Shown piece by piece: positions 54,785-64,000 of a stretch of 64,000 nucleotides of DNA. A model generated the notes under the pieces. It was not told the DNA's origin and did no database searches. It saw nothing but the letters and a program-made list of their open reading frames with translations. Source of the DNA: Incurvaria masculella (Eukaryota; Arthropoda; Insecta; Lepidoptera; Incurvariidae); assembly GCA_946894095.1 (NCBI GenBank), contig OX335651.1, positions 16,824,501 to 16,888,500 of the forward strand, in the 5' to 3' direction. The position numbers and the translations under genes are program-made. Each line of letters opens with the position of its first letter. The stretch's first letter is position 1.

Positions 54785-55044
54785 TTTATTTACTGGAAAA
54801 CTTTGGGAAGATGATACTAATTCCGATATAGGAAATCAGAACGAGAAAATCTAATTTTTTAGCGCCATCTTCATACTTGTTTTACGCAGTCACGGTTTCG
54901 ATATGTCGGGATTGACATCACCTCATCAGGTTTCACGCCACGAGCATGCCATAAGTAAACGTTACCGCTCCGTGTGCCGCAGTGCTGTTTAATATTTAAC
55001 GATCACGAAGGAGAAGTGGGTCTAGAGCTAGTAACATTTTTTTT
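54785..55044. other. noncoding, nothing recognised
   Basis: TGACATCACCTCATCAGG near 54910 recalls the spacer of the 52420 palindrome. No gene. Confidence 0.4.
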
Positions 55045-55437
55045 ATGCGACCTGACATGGATGGCTAATACCACACAACTACCGTTATGATATTAGCCCA
55101 ATATACCACATTCCCGAATAAATCAGGTGCCATGCCAGGAACTTCCCTTTATGAGCACGGCTACATTAATGGAAAACACGGACAATTTTTCATTTCCGCT
55201 TCGACCATCTAATAATCCAATGCGATGGTACCAACCCGGGCGGGCTTAAACCCTACCACCCAGTAGGGGAAAGGGACCTACAGTTGTACATGGATTCCGA
55301 ACCATGGAGCAGCTCGCAATCGTGACGGAATGCACTTATCGAACTCGGAAAGAGAAAGAAAGTGGTGCATGTCGGAATTGAACCCAGACCTCTGGTACGC
55401 CAGGCCAGTCTCCGCGCCACTGGGCTACGAGCCGCCC
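55045..55437 (-). mobile_element. SINE-A, full-length tRNA-headed copy
   Basis: On the minus strand from 55437: GGCGGCTCGTAGCCCAGTGG (A box TAGCCCAGTGG), CGTACCAGAGGTCTGGG, GGTTCAATTCC (B box), 'GACATGCACCACTTTC', 'CGTCACGATTGCGAGC', CCATGGTTCGGAATCCATG, 'TGGTACCATCGCATTGG', ATTGTCCGTGTTTTCCATT and the tail 'GGTATTAGCCATCCATGTC' at 55045. About 393 bp. Intact boxes and a nearly complete body. Confidence 0.88.
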
Positions 55438-55554
55438 ATATATATTGTTGTATATACATAACATGTATATTGTTTGATTTTATTACTGCGATATCATCGA
55501 ATCTGATTATTGTGTTGAGTAAATAAATCTACAAAGCATCTTAATTGAAATTAA

Positions 55555-55650
55555 CGCTGAACTGGTTAATGATAAAATATGACAAATCCGAGTTCAGTGT
55601 TACTACCTACCTATGGATTATGAACAAACAATAAACAATAATACGATTTC
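55555..55650 (+). mobile_element. Rep-F: LINE 3' UTR fragment
   Basis: AAATATGACAAATCCGAGTT, CAGTGTTACTACCTACC, TATGGATTATGAACAAACAA and TAAACAATAATACG match the 26480 copy. Confidence 0.62.
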
Positions 55651-56384
55651 TTGAACTCAACTCAAACCATCCATTTCTATAAAAAATACAGAATGCAAAC
55701 AAACAATTGTTTTAGATACATTTAACTGTGACAGGACTTCATATATTTGCATTTTCATTTCTTCTACAACGCATACAGGACAGGAAGAAGGTAATTTAAA
55801 TATAATCTTACTTGCTACAGAAATTGAATCAACAATTCAAACAAATTAGCATCTCTCAAAGTTTCGACGCGACACAATTGGAGTGAAGTCATAAGTCTTA
55901 GTTTTGAGTTGTTCCGAAATACGGTCGACTATTTTTTAATAAGTTTGCTCGGCCAGCCGTTTCGAAGGCGTCGCCCTGGGTCCCTACTACGAACCCTATC
56001 GAGTAGGCGCTATGGTGAGCTGAGATGTCTCTAGCCAGAGTGTTCCCTCTCTACTCCGGCGCTCGGTTCATGAAGCATTCATTGCGAACTAGCGGAGTCG
56101 CTCCTCAGGTGTGCTGCGGGCCGGACGGCTTTGTTGAGGCACGTGGCGCCCCATAGTTTCATCCACATATCGTTAGCATACATTACATGTGTTTTGGCAT
56201 TGTTAAAAGTATAAAATACTTGTTAACGTACACTATCATTTTAACAAATAAATAACCACAGAACCGGTTTCCGTGCTCACAGGTTTCCATGCGAGTTTGA
56301 AATTATCCCAACATGAGAAGCCCACCGGTTTTATATTAAGAAGGCTAATTACTTACAATGGAAATGTGTTTCTATTCGTATCAT
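55651..56384. other. noncoding, GC-richer around 55960-56160
   Basis: No motif-bearing frame or repeat family is recognised. Confidence 0.4.
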
Positions 56385-56582
56385 CGTTGGCAGTCCATCC
56401 TGGGTCAAGGTTAAGCAACCCTAGGCACGGTTGGGTTAAGGTTGCAAGTAAAACTATACCATTTCTTTACCAAGTTGGATTAATATCGCTCGGGTTGGTA
56501 CCTTCGCATTGATTCAACGATGGACGAAGCGGCAATGAACATTTTCTGTATTTTACATCCAGTTCAATGTTAGCTGAGCGTA
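56385..56582 (+). mobile_element. SINE-A body, possible second 5S-like head
   Basis: The body blocks TCGGGTTGGTACC and CGACGATGG-type are visible: 'GGTTGGTACCTTCGCATTG', ATTCAACGATGGACGAAGCG and ATCCAGTTCAATGTTAGC. Upstream, CAAGGTTAAGCAACCCTAGG (near 56406) resembles the 5S box A (AAGTTAAGCAACG) of the 7445-7806 element, but the box C equivalent is too decayed to be certain. Confidence 0.6.
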
Positions 56583-56591
56583 TATAGATAC

Positions 56592-58542
56592 GAGTTGTAT
56601 TCACTACGTATAATATTCACAACGTATAAAAGTATTTTTTTCCAAAAAATCAAAACCATGCATATCGTATAATATTCACAACGTATAATTTTATACGTTG
56701 TGCATGAAGAAAGTTTAAAAATAGAATCAACTGCATCATGCAGAACGTATAATGGTCACAACGTATAATATTCCTAACGTGAATTCACAAAAAACAAATT
56801 TAACAAAAAAAATAACCGACTTCAAAGGAAAAGCACTAAAAAGTAAAAAATAATTTTCATTTTTGTAGTTACGATTTCTGTTATTTTTTGAGTCGGCGTC
56901 AGCCGGGCACGCGCTGCGCCAATCAAGAGAACCTAACCTAATCTAACCTAACCTAACCTAACCTTGGCTGACACCGACTCAAAAAATAACAGAAATCGTA
57001 ACTACAAAAATGAACATTATTTTTTACTTTTTAGTGCTTTTCCTTTGAAGTCGGTTATTTTTTTTGTTAAATTTGTTTTTTTATTTGTTAATTTTTAGTG
57101 AATCTGAAGTAAACTTACTAATTTGTACACGTCCTTACCAATAAAAAAAGAATCACCGAAATCGGTTGGCGTTATATTGAGTTATTCGTCCATTTGTCGC
57201 GCACATCTTAATACAAATTTAAGACTTTTATGATTTTCTCATGGATATCATTGTCAGAACTTAACCAAATTAAAATGGGACCACTTGGGAAGCACTAGCT
57301 ATCATTTAAAAAAATAATCATCAAAATCGGTTCACCTAGGAAAAAGTTATGAGGTAACAAACATAAAAAAAAAAAAACAAATTTAACAAAAAAAATAACC
57401 GACTTCAAAGGAAAAGCACTAAAAAGTAAAAAATAATGTTCATTTTTGTAGTTACGATTTCTGTTATTTTTTGAGTCGGCGTCAGCCGGGCACGCGCTGC
57501 GCCAATCAAGAGAACCTAACCTAATCTAACCTAACCTAACCTAACCTTGGCTGACACCGACTCAAAAAATAACAGAAATCGTAACTACAAAAATGAACAT
57601 TATTTTTTACTTTTTAGTGCTTTTCCTTTGAAGTCGGTTATTTTTTTTTGTTAAATTTGTTTTTTTAATTTTGTGTGAATCTGAAGTAAACTTACTAATT
57701 TGTACACGACCTTACCAATAAAAAAAGAATCACCGAAATCGGTTGGCGTTATATTGAGTTATTCGTCCATTTGTCGCGCACATCTTAATACAAATTTAAG
57801 ACTTTTATGATTTTCTCATGGATATCATTGTCAGAACTTAACCAAATTAAAATGGGACCACTTGGAAAGCACTAGCTATCATTTAAAAAAATAATCATCA
57901 AAATCGGTTCACCTAGGAAAAAGTTATGAGGTAACAAACATAAAAAAAAAAACAAAAAAAACAAAAAAAACAAAAAAAAAAAACATACAGACGAATTGAT
58001 AACCTCCTCCTTTTTTTTAAGTCGGTTAAAAAAACAAAAAAAACAAAAAAAAAACATACAGACGAATTGATAACCTCCTCCTTTTTTTGAAGTCGGTTAA
58101 AAAAAGAAAACCATGCAGAACGTATAATATGCCAAGACGCACTGCATAAAGTGCCCTAATCACGATACATTTAAGGCTCAAATTGCTACGAATCGATATT
58201 TGTTAAAGAGTAACAATTTGCTACAACGCTAATTGAGATGGTCGAAAAGTCGCGTGCGAGTATACGCTTTAAAAGTATACTCTTAAGGGCGCTTTTCGTA
58301 TGAAAAGTTTTTGGATTATATGATATGCATGGTTTTTTTTTTGTTGAATAAAGATCATAATTTTATACGTTGTGACTATTATACGTTATGCGTGGAGAAA
58401 TAAGTAATTTTATTTTTTAAACTTCTTCATGCACTACGTATAAGATTATACGATCTGCCGATTATACGTCGTGCATGGTTTTAAAATTTTATTAAAATAT
58501 GATATTATACGATCTGCATTTTAGACGTTCTGCCGTTCCCCC
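56592..58542. mobile_element. FB-E foldback element, copy 2, with nested insertion
   Basis: Ends match copy 1 (22902): GAGTTGTATTCACTACGTAT at the left and CTGCCGTTCCCCC at the right. The flanking 8-mers are ATAGATAC (56584-56591) and ATAGATGC (58543-58550), a duplication with one mismatch. It carries the same ACGTATAAT units in inverted sets. Where copy 1 has GAATTCGCAAAAAAAG, this copy is opened in the A-run and holds about 1.3 kb of FB-G (56797-58098). Without it the two copies would be of similar length. Confidence 0.88.
56797..58098 (-). mobile_element. FB-G tandem dimer inside FB-E
   Basis: Two successive reverse FB-G units, period about 579 bp. The terminal hairpins are at about 56811-57055 and 57390-57640, with CCTAA tracts 56931-56964 and 57514-57547, followed by bodies to about 57370 and 57950. 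The terminal block GAATTGATAACCTCCTCC then occurs twice (about 57993 and 58063), each ending in AAGTCGGTTAA. The units are nearly identical, implying recent tandem duplication after or during insertion. Confidence 0.86.
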
Positions 58543-58550
58543 ATAGATGC

Positions 58551-58807
58551 GTTCATACGTATTTTGTTGGGCTAATATCGTTGTTTACCTGAACAAAAAT
58601 TATATTAGCATAATACTGTTTGGTATTCGCTATCGAGCAAGCCAGAGCAGTTATATTGAAAACTATGTATTGTTTTGTGTTTTCAACATATTATTTCAGC
58701 CTTTCATTATAATAAACACGTCACAAACAACTAAATTTAATAAAAATTAACATACATTCTTTAAGATACAAAGTTTCAAGATACCGAAATAACATAAATC
58801 CATGAGT
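58551..58807. other. AT-rich noncoding
   Basis: Nothing is recognised. Confidence 0.4.
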
Positions 58808-58970
58808 TTAAGGGCCGAGTGCACGAAAGGACAAAAAATCAAAATCAACGTCAATGTATGATCAAACACGTCACTTTGTGTGAACAATATGGAAGGAAAT
58901 CTATGCGGACCACTAAAAGTGACGTGTTTGAACATTGATTGGCCGTCTCTTCGTGCAACCGGGGCTAAGT
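58808..58970. mobile_element. palindromic MITE, single copy
   Basis: Left TTAAGGGCCGAGTGCACGAA, AATCAACGTCAATG and TCAAACACGTCAC. Right GTGACGTGTTTGAACATTGA, TTCGTGCAACCGGGGCTAA. Imperfect terminal inverted repeats of about 60 bp around a short centre. Confidence 0.72.
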
Positions 58971-59684
58971 ATCGCAGTATCCGCAAGTGTGTATAGACAG
59001 ATTTACTAACCAGACAATATTCGTAGAATCGATTTACTAATCGTTTAGTTCAACCCGTTACCTTGTCACACGTGGTTACTTTGAGATTAACTGGTCAGTT
59101 TCGCTATACTATGTGCAGTATGTAGCTATATATATGTAGTTGATGATTTGTATCAAAATGTTTAAGGGCATATATCATGGATATAAATGAAGTTATCAAA
59201 AAATCAAAACGTACAGACGTAAAATAAAGTTGGTTTATTTAATGTGCAAATTACCAGAAAATAAAATCATAATTAAGGAAACAGGCACGCGCCATTGTAT
59301 GGAACTCGATCGCCTCATTATCCTCTTAAATTCAATGTAAAAATTCACGGCAGTTCTCCCCACCAACACAGCGCGGAGCACACAACACAAGTCAGGGAGA
59401 CCTGTACGTGTATAGATATTAGTTAATTTAATAAACTTATGACATTGCCAGCGAGGGGGCGAGGTGGGGCGGTGTGGGGTACGGGAGGGGGGCGGCGTGT
59501 CACCGACAGCACCGCGCTAGGGGTCATCTGTGCGCAGACAGCCGGAACTAACGCTAAACCGGACGAATGCCTAATACCTACCTACCCTGCACTCGATCAG
59601 GGACCGATTTCTAGTTAATTCGAACCATCCGTAGGTTTTTCCAAAAAATCTAGATGGGCATTTTTGAAAACTAGAAAGAAAATG
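58971..59684. other. noncoding with G-rich patch
   Basis: Positions 59450-59530 are G-rich (CGAGGGGGCGAGGTGGGGCG). No gene is supported. Confidence 0.4.
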
Positions 59685-59905
59685 AATGAATGAATGAATA
59701 AATTATTTATTGTGCATAAACAAAAATACAATTACAGAGAAAACATACAGCAAAACTACAATACTGCACAAAGGCGGACTTATCACAAAGAGTGATTTCT
59801 TCCAGTCAACCCTTGGGGTGATGAGGAAAGGCAGTAGAAATATCTGTAGGTAGGTGACACACCAGAATTTGAAAAGAAAAAGAAAAATTATCTCCATAAA
59901 CATAC
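59685..59905 (-). mobile_element. LINE 3' UTR and tail
   Basis: On the minus strand: ATCACCCCAAGGGTTGACTG, GAAGAAATCACTCTTTGTG, ATAAGTCCGCCTTTGTGCAG, TTGTATTTTTGTTTATGC, then AATAAATAATTTATTCATTC ending in a CATT tetranucleotide tail. This is typical of a LINE 3' end. The coding part is absent. Confidence 0.65.
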
Positions 59906-60255
59906 ATATACCATAATATATACATATTTATACATATAATTAAATATACTTATATATATGATACAATACACTAATGCATATGATAATATCCACAAACCAG
60001 GTTAAAATCAAATAAAACCTATAATACCTATTACCATTGATTCTAAAATCAGTGTAACCGTCAAACTCATTTTTTTAATTGTCATTTCTCTAATGCTAGC
60101 ACTTAGACTATTCTATAAAAAATGTACAGCCAAAACCCTGCTACATATGTGTTTTCAGTATTCCCCAGTCAGATTATTCAAGGCGTGATGTTTAAGTAGT
60201 CTGGAAGTTGCGAGAAAAATCAACCTAAAAATACTTAGGTACAAATCACATCGAA
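59906..60255. other. AT-rich noncoding
   Basis: TATATAT-rich low complexity near 59920-59960. No gene. Confidence 0.4.
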
Positions 60256-60545
60256 AAAACCGGCCAAGTGCGAGGCGGCTTCAAGGGTTTCGTACCATCG
60301 TTAAAGATAAAAAAATCACGTTTTTGTTTTTTAATTTTAAATATTTTATTTTAAATTTGTATTTTAAATAATTTTTAATCTTACCTAATTGTTGTTATAG
60401 CGGCAAAATAAATACACACTCTGTGAAAATTTCAGCTGTCTATCTGTTACGGTTACTGAGATACAGCCCTGTGACAGACGGACGGACCGACGAACGGACG
60501 GTAATAGGGCTCCGTTTGCACCCTTTGGGTACGGAACCCTAAAAA
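60256..60545 (+). repeat. Rep-D repeat, near-complete copy
   Basis: AAACCGGCCAAGTGCGAGGC, CAAGGGTTTCGTACCATCG, CACTCTGTGAAAATTTCAGC, GAGATACAGCCCTGTGACAG, GACGGACGGACCGACGAACG and TTTGGGTACGGAACCCTAAA, about 290 bp. Confidence 0.8.
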
Positions 60546-61284
60546 TATGAGTAGTTTTTTAGCTCTATGCGAACAGGCAGATGGACGGACGGAATCTCAA
60601 GATTCTACTTGCACGGTCTCTTATTTTCATGTCGTTACAATGGAAATCGAAGGAATTCCACAACAAACCCACCTTATACGTCACGGAATTTATAAGGTTC
60701 TTGTTTTCCGGTGTAACGCCACAAAAATGCGTGACTGTATACCGACAAGCTTTTCTTTAATTCATATGCATGAAAACTAAGAAGTAACGAAAACAACATC
60801 TTCATGCACTTTTCCGATGAGAGCGCCGTACAGTGGCCCATTCTTCGAATTCCATGCTCAGGATTCAGTCAAGAAAACCGCAGGTTGTCAAAGCTATTTT
60901 CTTGACGGAAAACTCGAATCGTTGCAACATCGTGCTCCGAAATCCTTCCGTCGGGAAAATCGCTTGGACATGCCCCATTAAAGCGGTTTTCACGACTGCA
61001 AAATTCCTGATTCCTGAACGTGGAATTCCGAGAATAGACTTACAGCTTCCGACCACTGCCTTTTTCCTCCGCTTCATCTGCAAATCAACATTGCTACATA
61101 TACATACAAATTGTGCGTGAAAATATAGCAAAACTAAAAATCTTAAGTAAGTCTATAACATTAGACTAGATTGTCCCGAATCCATTGTAAAAATAAACAA
61201 AATCTGCGAGACAAGAAAGGAAATAAAACGTAACGGTTGAGTTCCCCACTCGAAAAGAGCATCAATACAATATGACATGACGTC
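60546..61284. other. unassigned stretch with coding-like composition
   Basis: Positions 60830-61090 are about half GC with open frames on both strands (plus 60833-61120, minus 60865-61131), but no motif I know. It could be a decayed exon or part of an unknown repeat. Confidence 0.35.
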
Positions 61285-61495
61285 GCAGCCACGCGGCGAG
61301 GCAGGGGTAGCCAACCGCCGCCGCGCCGTGCAGAGAGATGGCAGCGGCAGGGGTAGTCAACCATCCTGCGGAGAGAAGCACGACGGCAGGGGTAGTCAAC
61401 CGTCGTGCGGCGAGCGGTTGGCAGGGGCTCCGGGCATCGCGGCAGCATCGCTTCCGCGTCAGCGCCGCTGCTTGCGCACCCCTGGCTAATTGAAA
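61285..61495. repeat. GC-rich imperfect tandem repeat
   Basis: GGCAGGGGTAG.CAACC recurs near 61301, 61347 and 61384, and in part at 61421, spaced 37-46 bp, interspersed with GCGGCGAG and GCGCCG-rich spacers. Frames on both strands are compositional. Confidence 0.7.
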
Positions 61496-62784
61496 CATGC
61501 AATGACGTCACTGATTCAAGCTTCGTACCAACATTTTGCGACCCTGACTTACTGAAATTATATTAAAAATTTAGCTGCTGTACAGATATTGAACATTTCT
61601 GTGCTGATGACACCTTATTACAATATACTTACAACAATTCACTTCTACAGCTCATAATTTAGCTATACATGTGATAAATAGTCGTAGTTGTCTCGTCTTC
61701 CTGTTCTCGATTTATTTTTACGATTTATTACGATTATAAATTATTCTTATTAAAATTGAAGATTATTGTATTTCAGATTTTAATAAAATAAAACTATTAT
61801 GCAAATAAGCATACAAGAATAGAAAATTTATTAGTTTTTTATAACTACATCATATTTTTTTTCCTTTGTCATGCAAAAATATCTTGAGTGCACAAATAAA
61901 CACACAAAAAAATTAAAATGGCCGGAAATTCGTTTTTAATCCGAAAACAACCTCGAGTTCAATGCGACCAATAAAAAAGTACTAATATTAAAACAATATA
62001 AATAATAAAAATACCCTGGAAAATCCCCCATTTTTTCTAGTAATTAAACCAGATTTTTTTGTATTTTTTTTTAATTAGCTATAAAAAACTCACTTAATAT
62101 ATTTTTTAAAAAGCCAGATAATGCTGTGGTATACGGATGGACGCAGAGACGTAATGAAAATATTTCTCACCCGTAATCAGAAAGGATGCAAGGTCAAGAT
62201 GATTACGTAAGAAAATTTATTTTTAGACATACGTTTTACTTTGCAGTCCGTACCTTGTCACTAGTAGGTGCATATGTCTTAAAAAGTGCTAAATGTTCAC
62301 TGCCGTGTGTCAGCGAGGGTTCATTCTTATCAAAAGCATTGTAACAAATTCGTATCAATTCACAGCACAGTAAGTAACGCAGCAGTCACATACATGACAC
62401 CCTCGGCGCTCTGCCATGGGTAATGTCAGGCGAATGGTATCGTCAGTCGGCGGAGCGACGCGAATCCGCTAATGTGAGGTGATGGACGGATGCTAGGGGT
62501 GCGGGGGGAGGCGGGGTGACAGAGAGGGGGTTGCAGTTATGATACAATGCAGGAGTCTGCGGGGGTGCTGTAGATGTTGCAAAGTAATGCATTCATACCT
62601 ATTGAAGTACAAGTAGAAAACTTACGTATTGTTTTTCGTGCTAGCACTAAGGCGTGAGGTGCAAATTGGAACAAATATTATTACATGAAGTAAAACGTTT
62701 CAATAAGTCCAAATGGAACAGTAGACCGGTAATTGCTTGATAGTATTTTCTAGATTACTTTTTTTTAATCGATCTTTCTCATTA
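61496..62784. other. noncoding, AT-rich then G-rich
   Basis: Positions 61660-62120 are very AT-rich. Positions 62440-62560 are G-rich (GGGTGCGGGGGGAGGCGGGG). No gene or repeat family. Confidence 0.4.
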
Positions 62785-63152
62785 CACTGAGAAAAAATTA
62801 TTGTTGGCCCAACAAAGAAACTTTAACCCTGGAGAGCCGTCATAGTGAATTGGTTGCAACGACAACCTTTATTTTGTCGACCATATATACAATCTAACAA
62901 AGTAATTCTAGCAAAACATACTAGACATTGTTGCGCTCGCAACTTCCACTTTGTTACACTAACAAATAGTGACCAAAGTTGTTACAGTAACAAATACGAC
63001 TTTGTTTCAATGACAAAAAGCAATTGACAAAATAAAAGCTGCCCTGAGAAATAAGCTCGATTCGTTATAGTAACAACTTATTTTGATACTTCAAAATTTT
63101 TTTTCTGACAACGTGATTTTTGTCACTTTGTCAGCCTACTTTTTTCTCAGTG
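62785..63152. mobile_element. MITE with CACTGAGAAAAAA ends and TA flanks
   Basis: A 368-bp element starting CACTGAGAAAAAA and ending TTTTTTCTCAGTG, each end next to TA (62783-62784 and 63153-63154), consistent with a TA target duplication. The interior has many short palindromic units such as TTGTTACAGTAACAA and TTGTTATAGTAACAA. No transposase frame. Confidence 0.82.
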
Positions 63153-64000
63153 TAGAACTTCGACAGTGATATGATCGTTAGATATAAGTAAACATTACAC
63201 TTATGCGTAATTCCTTTTTCATTTGTGTATCTACTTTTCCTCAAAATAGTTCAGAATTTAACTAGTATTTTTTTAATAAAAACACAACTAATCGATAATA
63301 AGAATTTCGTAAGAAGAGGAATTACTTATTATAACAATGCAATTTCTAATCGACAAACTTAGCTAGTTTGCTTAGGGCGCCTCGTCACACCTCGCGTTTT
63401 GGCTAGTTGTTTTTGGGTGCTTTCAAAAGTATTTTTACCTATAATATTAAATTGATAATACTTTAACAATAATTCTGACCTTGAGATCCTCTGCTACTAT
63501 TGTTATGTTGACTGAATTATTTTTAATATATTATAGCTTTGGAATATTTTTCAAAAAGTTATATTATATGATGCGATAATGACACGTGTGTGCAACCGTC
63601 CATGTCCAAATACATAAAACAAATTTAAAACCTGAAGAGAATTGTAATTCCAGACTCCTTTTCAACTAAATTAAATTGTTTTTACTAAACCTGTGCATTT
63701 TTATGAGGTATACAATTTACAATAGCACTCTTTTTTTTAAATATATATTCCTATATTAAACCATGGAATATCATCGCAGTAACATTATTTTCGGGTACAT
63801 TGTAAACCATTTTACATGGTAAAATAAACTCACTGTTACTGCAAAGAAACGCCGCTAAGCGAAAACAGTTATTTACTTCGTGAGGGAAATTTGCAAAGAC
63901 ACGATATTAATTTTCCAATACGGAGATACGCTCGCTCACTCCCATCCAATCTGAATTCAGGACAACACGTAGCATTATTCCTAATGACCTGCTCTGCGTC
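63153..64000. other. AT-rich noncoding end of window
   Basis: No recognisable gene, RNA or family repeat to the window edge. Confidence 0.45.

Overview
This window looks like a gene-poor, repeat-packed piece of an insect nuclear genome, most likely a moth or butterfly. The evidence is AT-rich sequence without dense long ORFs, splice-like and polyadenylation signals, a mariner transposon, an RTE-type LINE, short (TTAGG)n tracts (the insect telomere motif) and dispersed families I recall as common in Lepidoptera, such as the one bounded by AACCGACTTCAAA and the one carrying GAAGGGTTCCGTACC. I see no bacterial-style operons, CRISPR arrays or rRNA operons. No database search was possible, so the host assignment is inference.

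Only two coding regions look like real, open genes. One is a complete mariner transposase on the minus strand (30747-31772) inside a full-length element with terminal inverted repeats. Its third catalytic aspartate reads as asparagine. The other is a 3'-terminal exon (50759-51600, plus strand) encoding a seven-transmembrane protein, best read as a divergent class B (secretin/adhesion/Methuselah-like) GPCR, with a duplicated 3' end just downstream. An RTE LINE tail (54115-54768) has an open 215-codon frame and a perfect 16-bp target-site duplication. Other LINE pieces (14840-15175, 19855-20075, 46070-47165, 52628-53480, 59685-59905) are truncated or frameshifted.

Most of the rest is short mobile elements. 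SINE-A has about twenty copies and fragments sharing one body, but with at least three different 5' heads: a tRNA-like head (for example 13187), a 5S-rRNA-like head (7445-7806) and a third head of unknown origin (20565, 36005, 43235). A second tRNA-headed family is SINE-B. Foldback or MITE families, with labels used throughout, are: Rep-C, Rep-D, FB-E (8-bp duplications, 22902 and 56592), Rep-F (LINE 3' ends), FB-G (hairpin with TTAGG tract), MITE-H, MITE-I, FB-J and FB-K, plus single elements such as a hAT MITE with a perfect 8-bp duplication (2404-2766).

Nesting is the theme of the window: hAT inside a SINE, an FB-G dimer inside FB-E, mariner between two inverted 105-bp tandem arrays (30005-32770), and two TTAA-flanked inverted-repeat elements side by side at the TTAA centre of a 55-bp-armed palindrome (33391-34285). 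GC- and CpG-rich islands (about 4580, 14220, 16790, 18640, 19500, 24000, 33000, 44570, 59450, 61290, 62460) break the AT-rich background. They could be regulatory or first-exon sequence of unseen genes, but nothing in them proves it.
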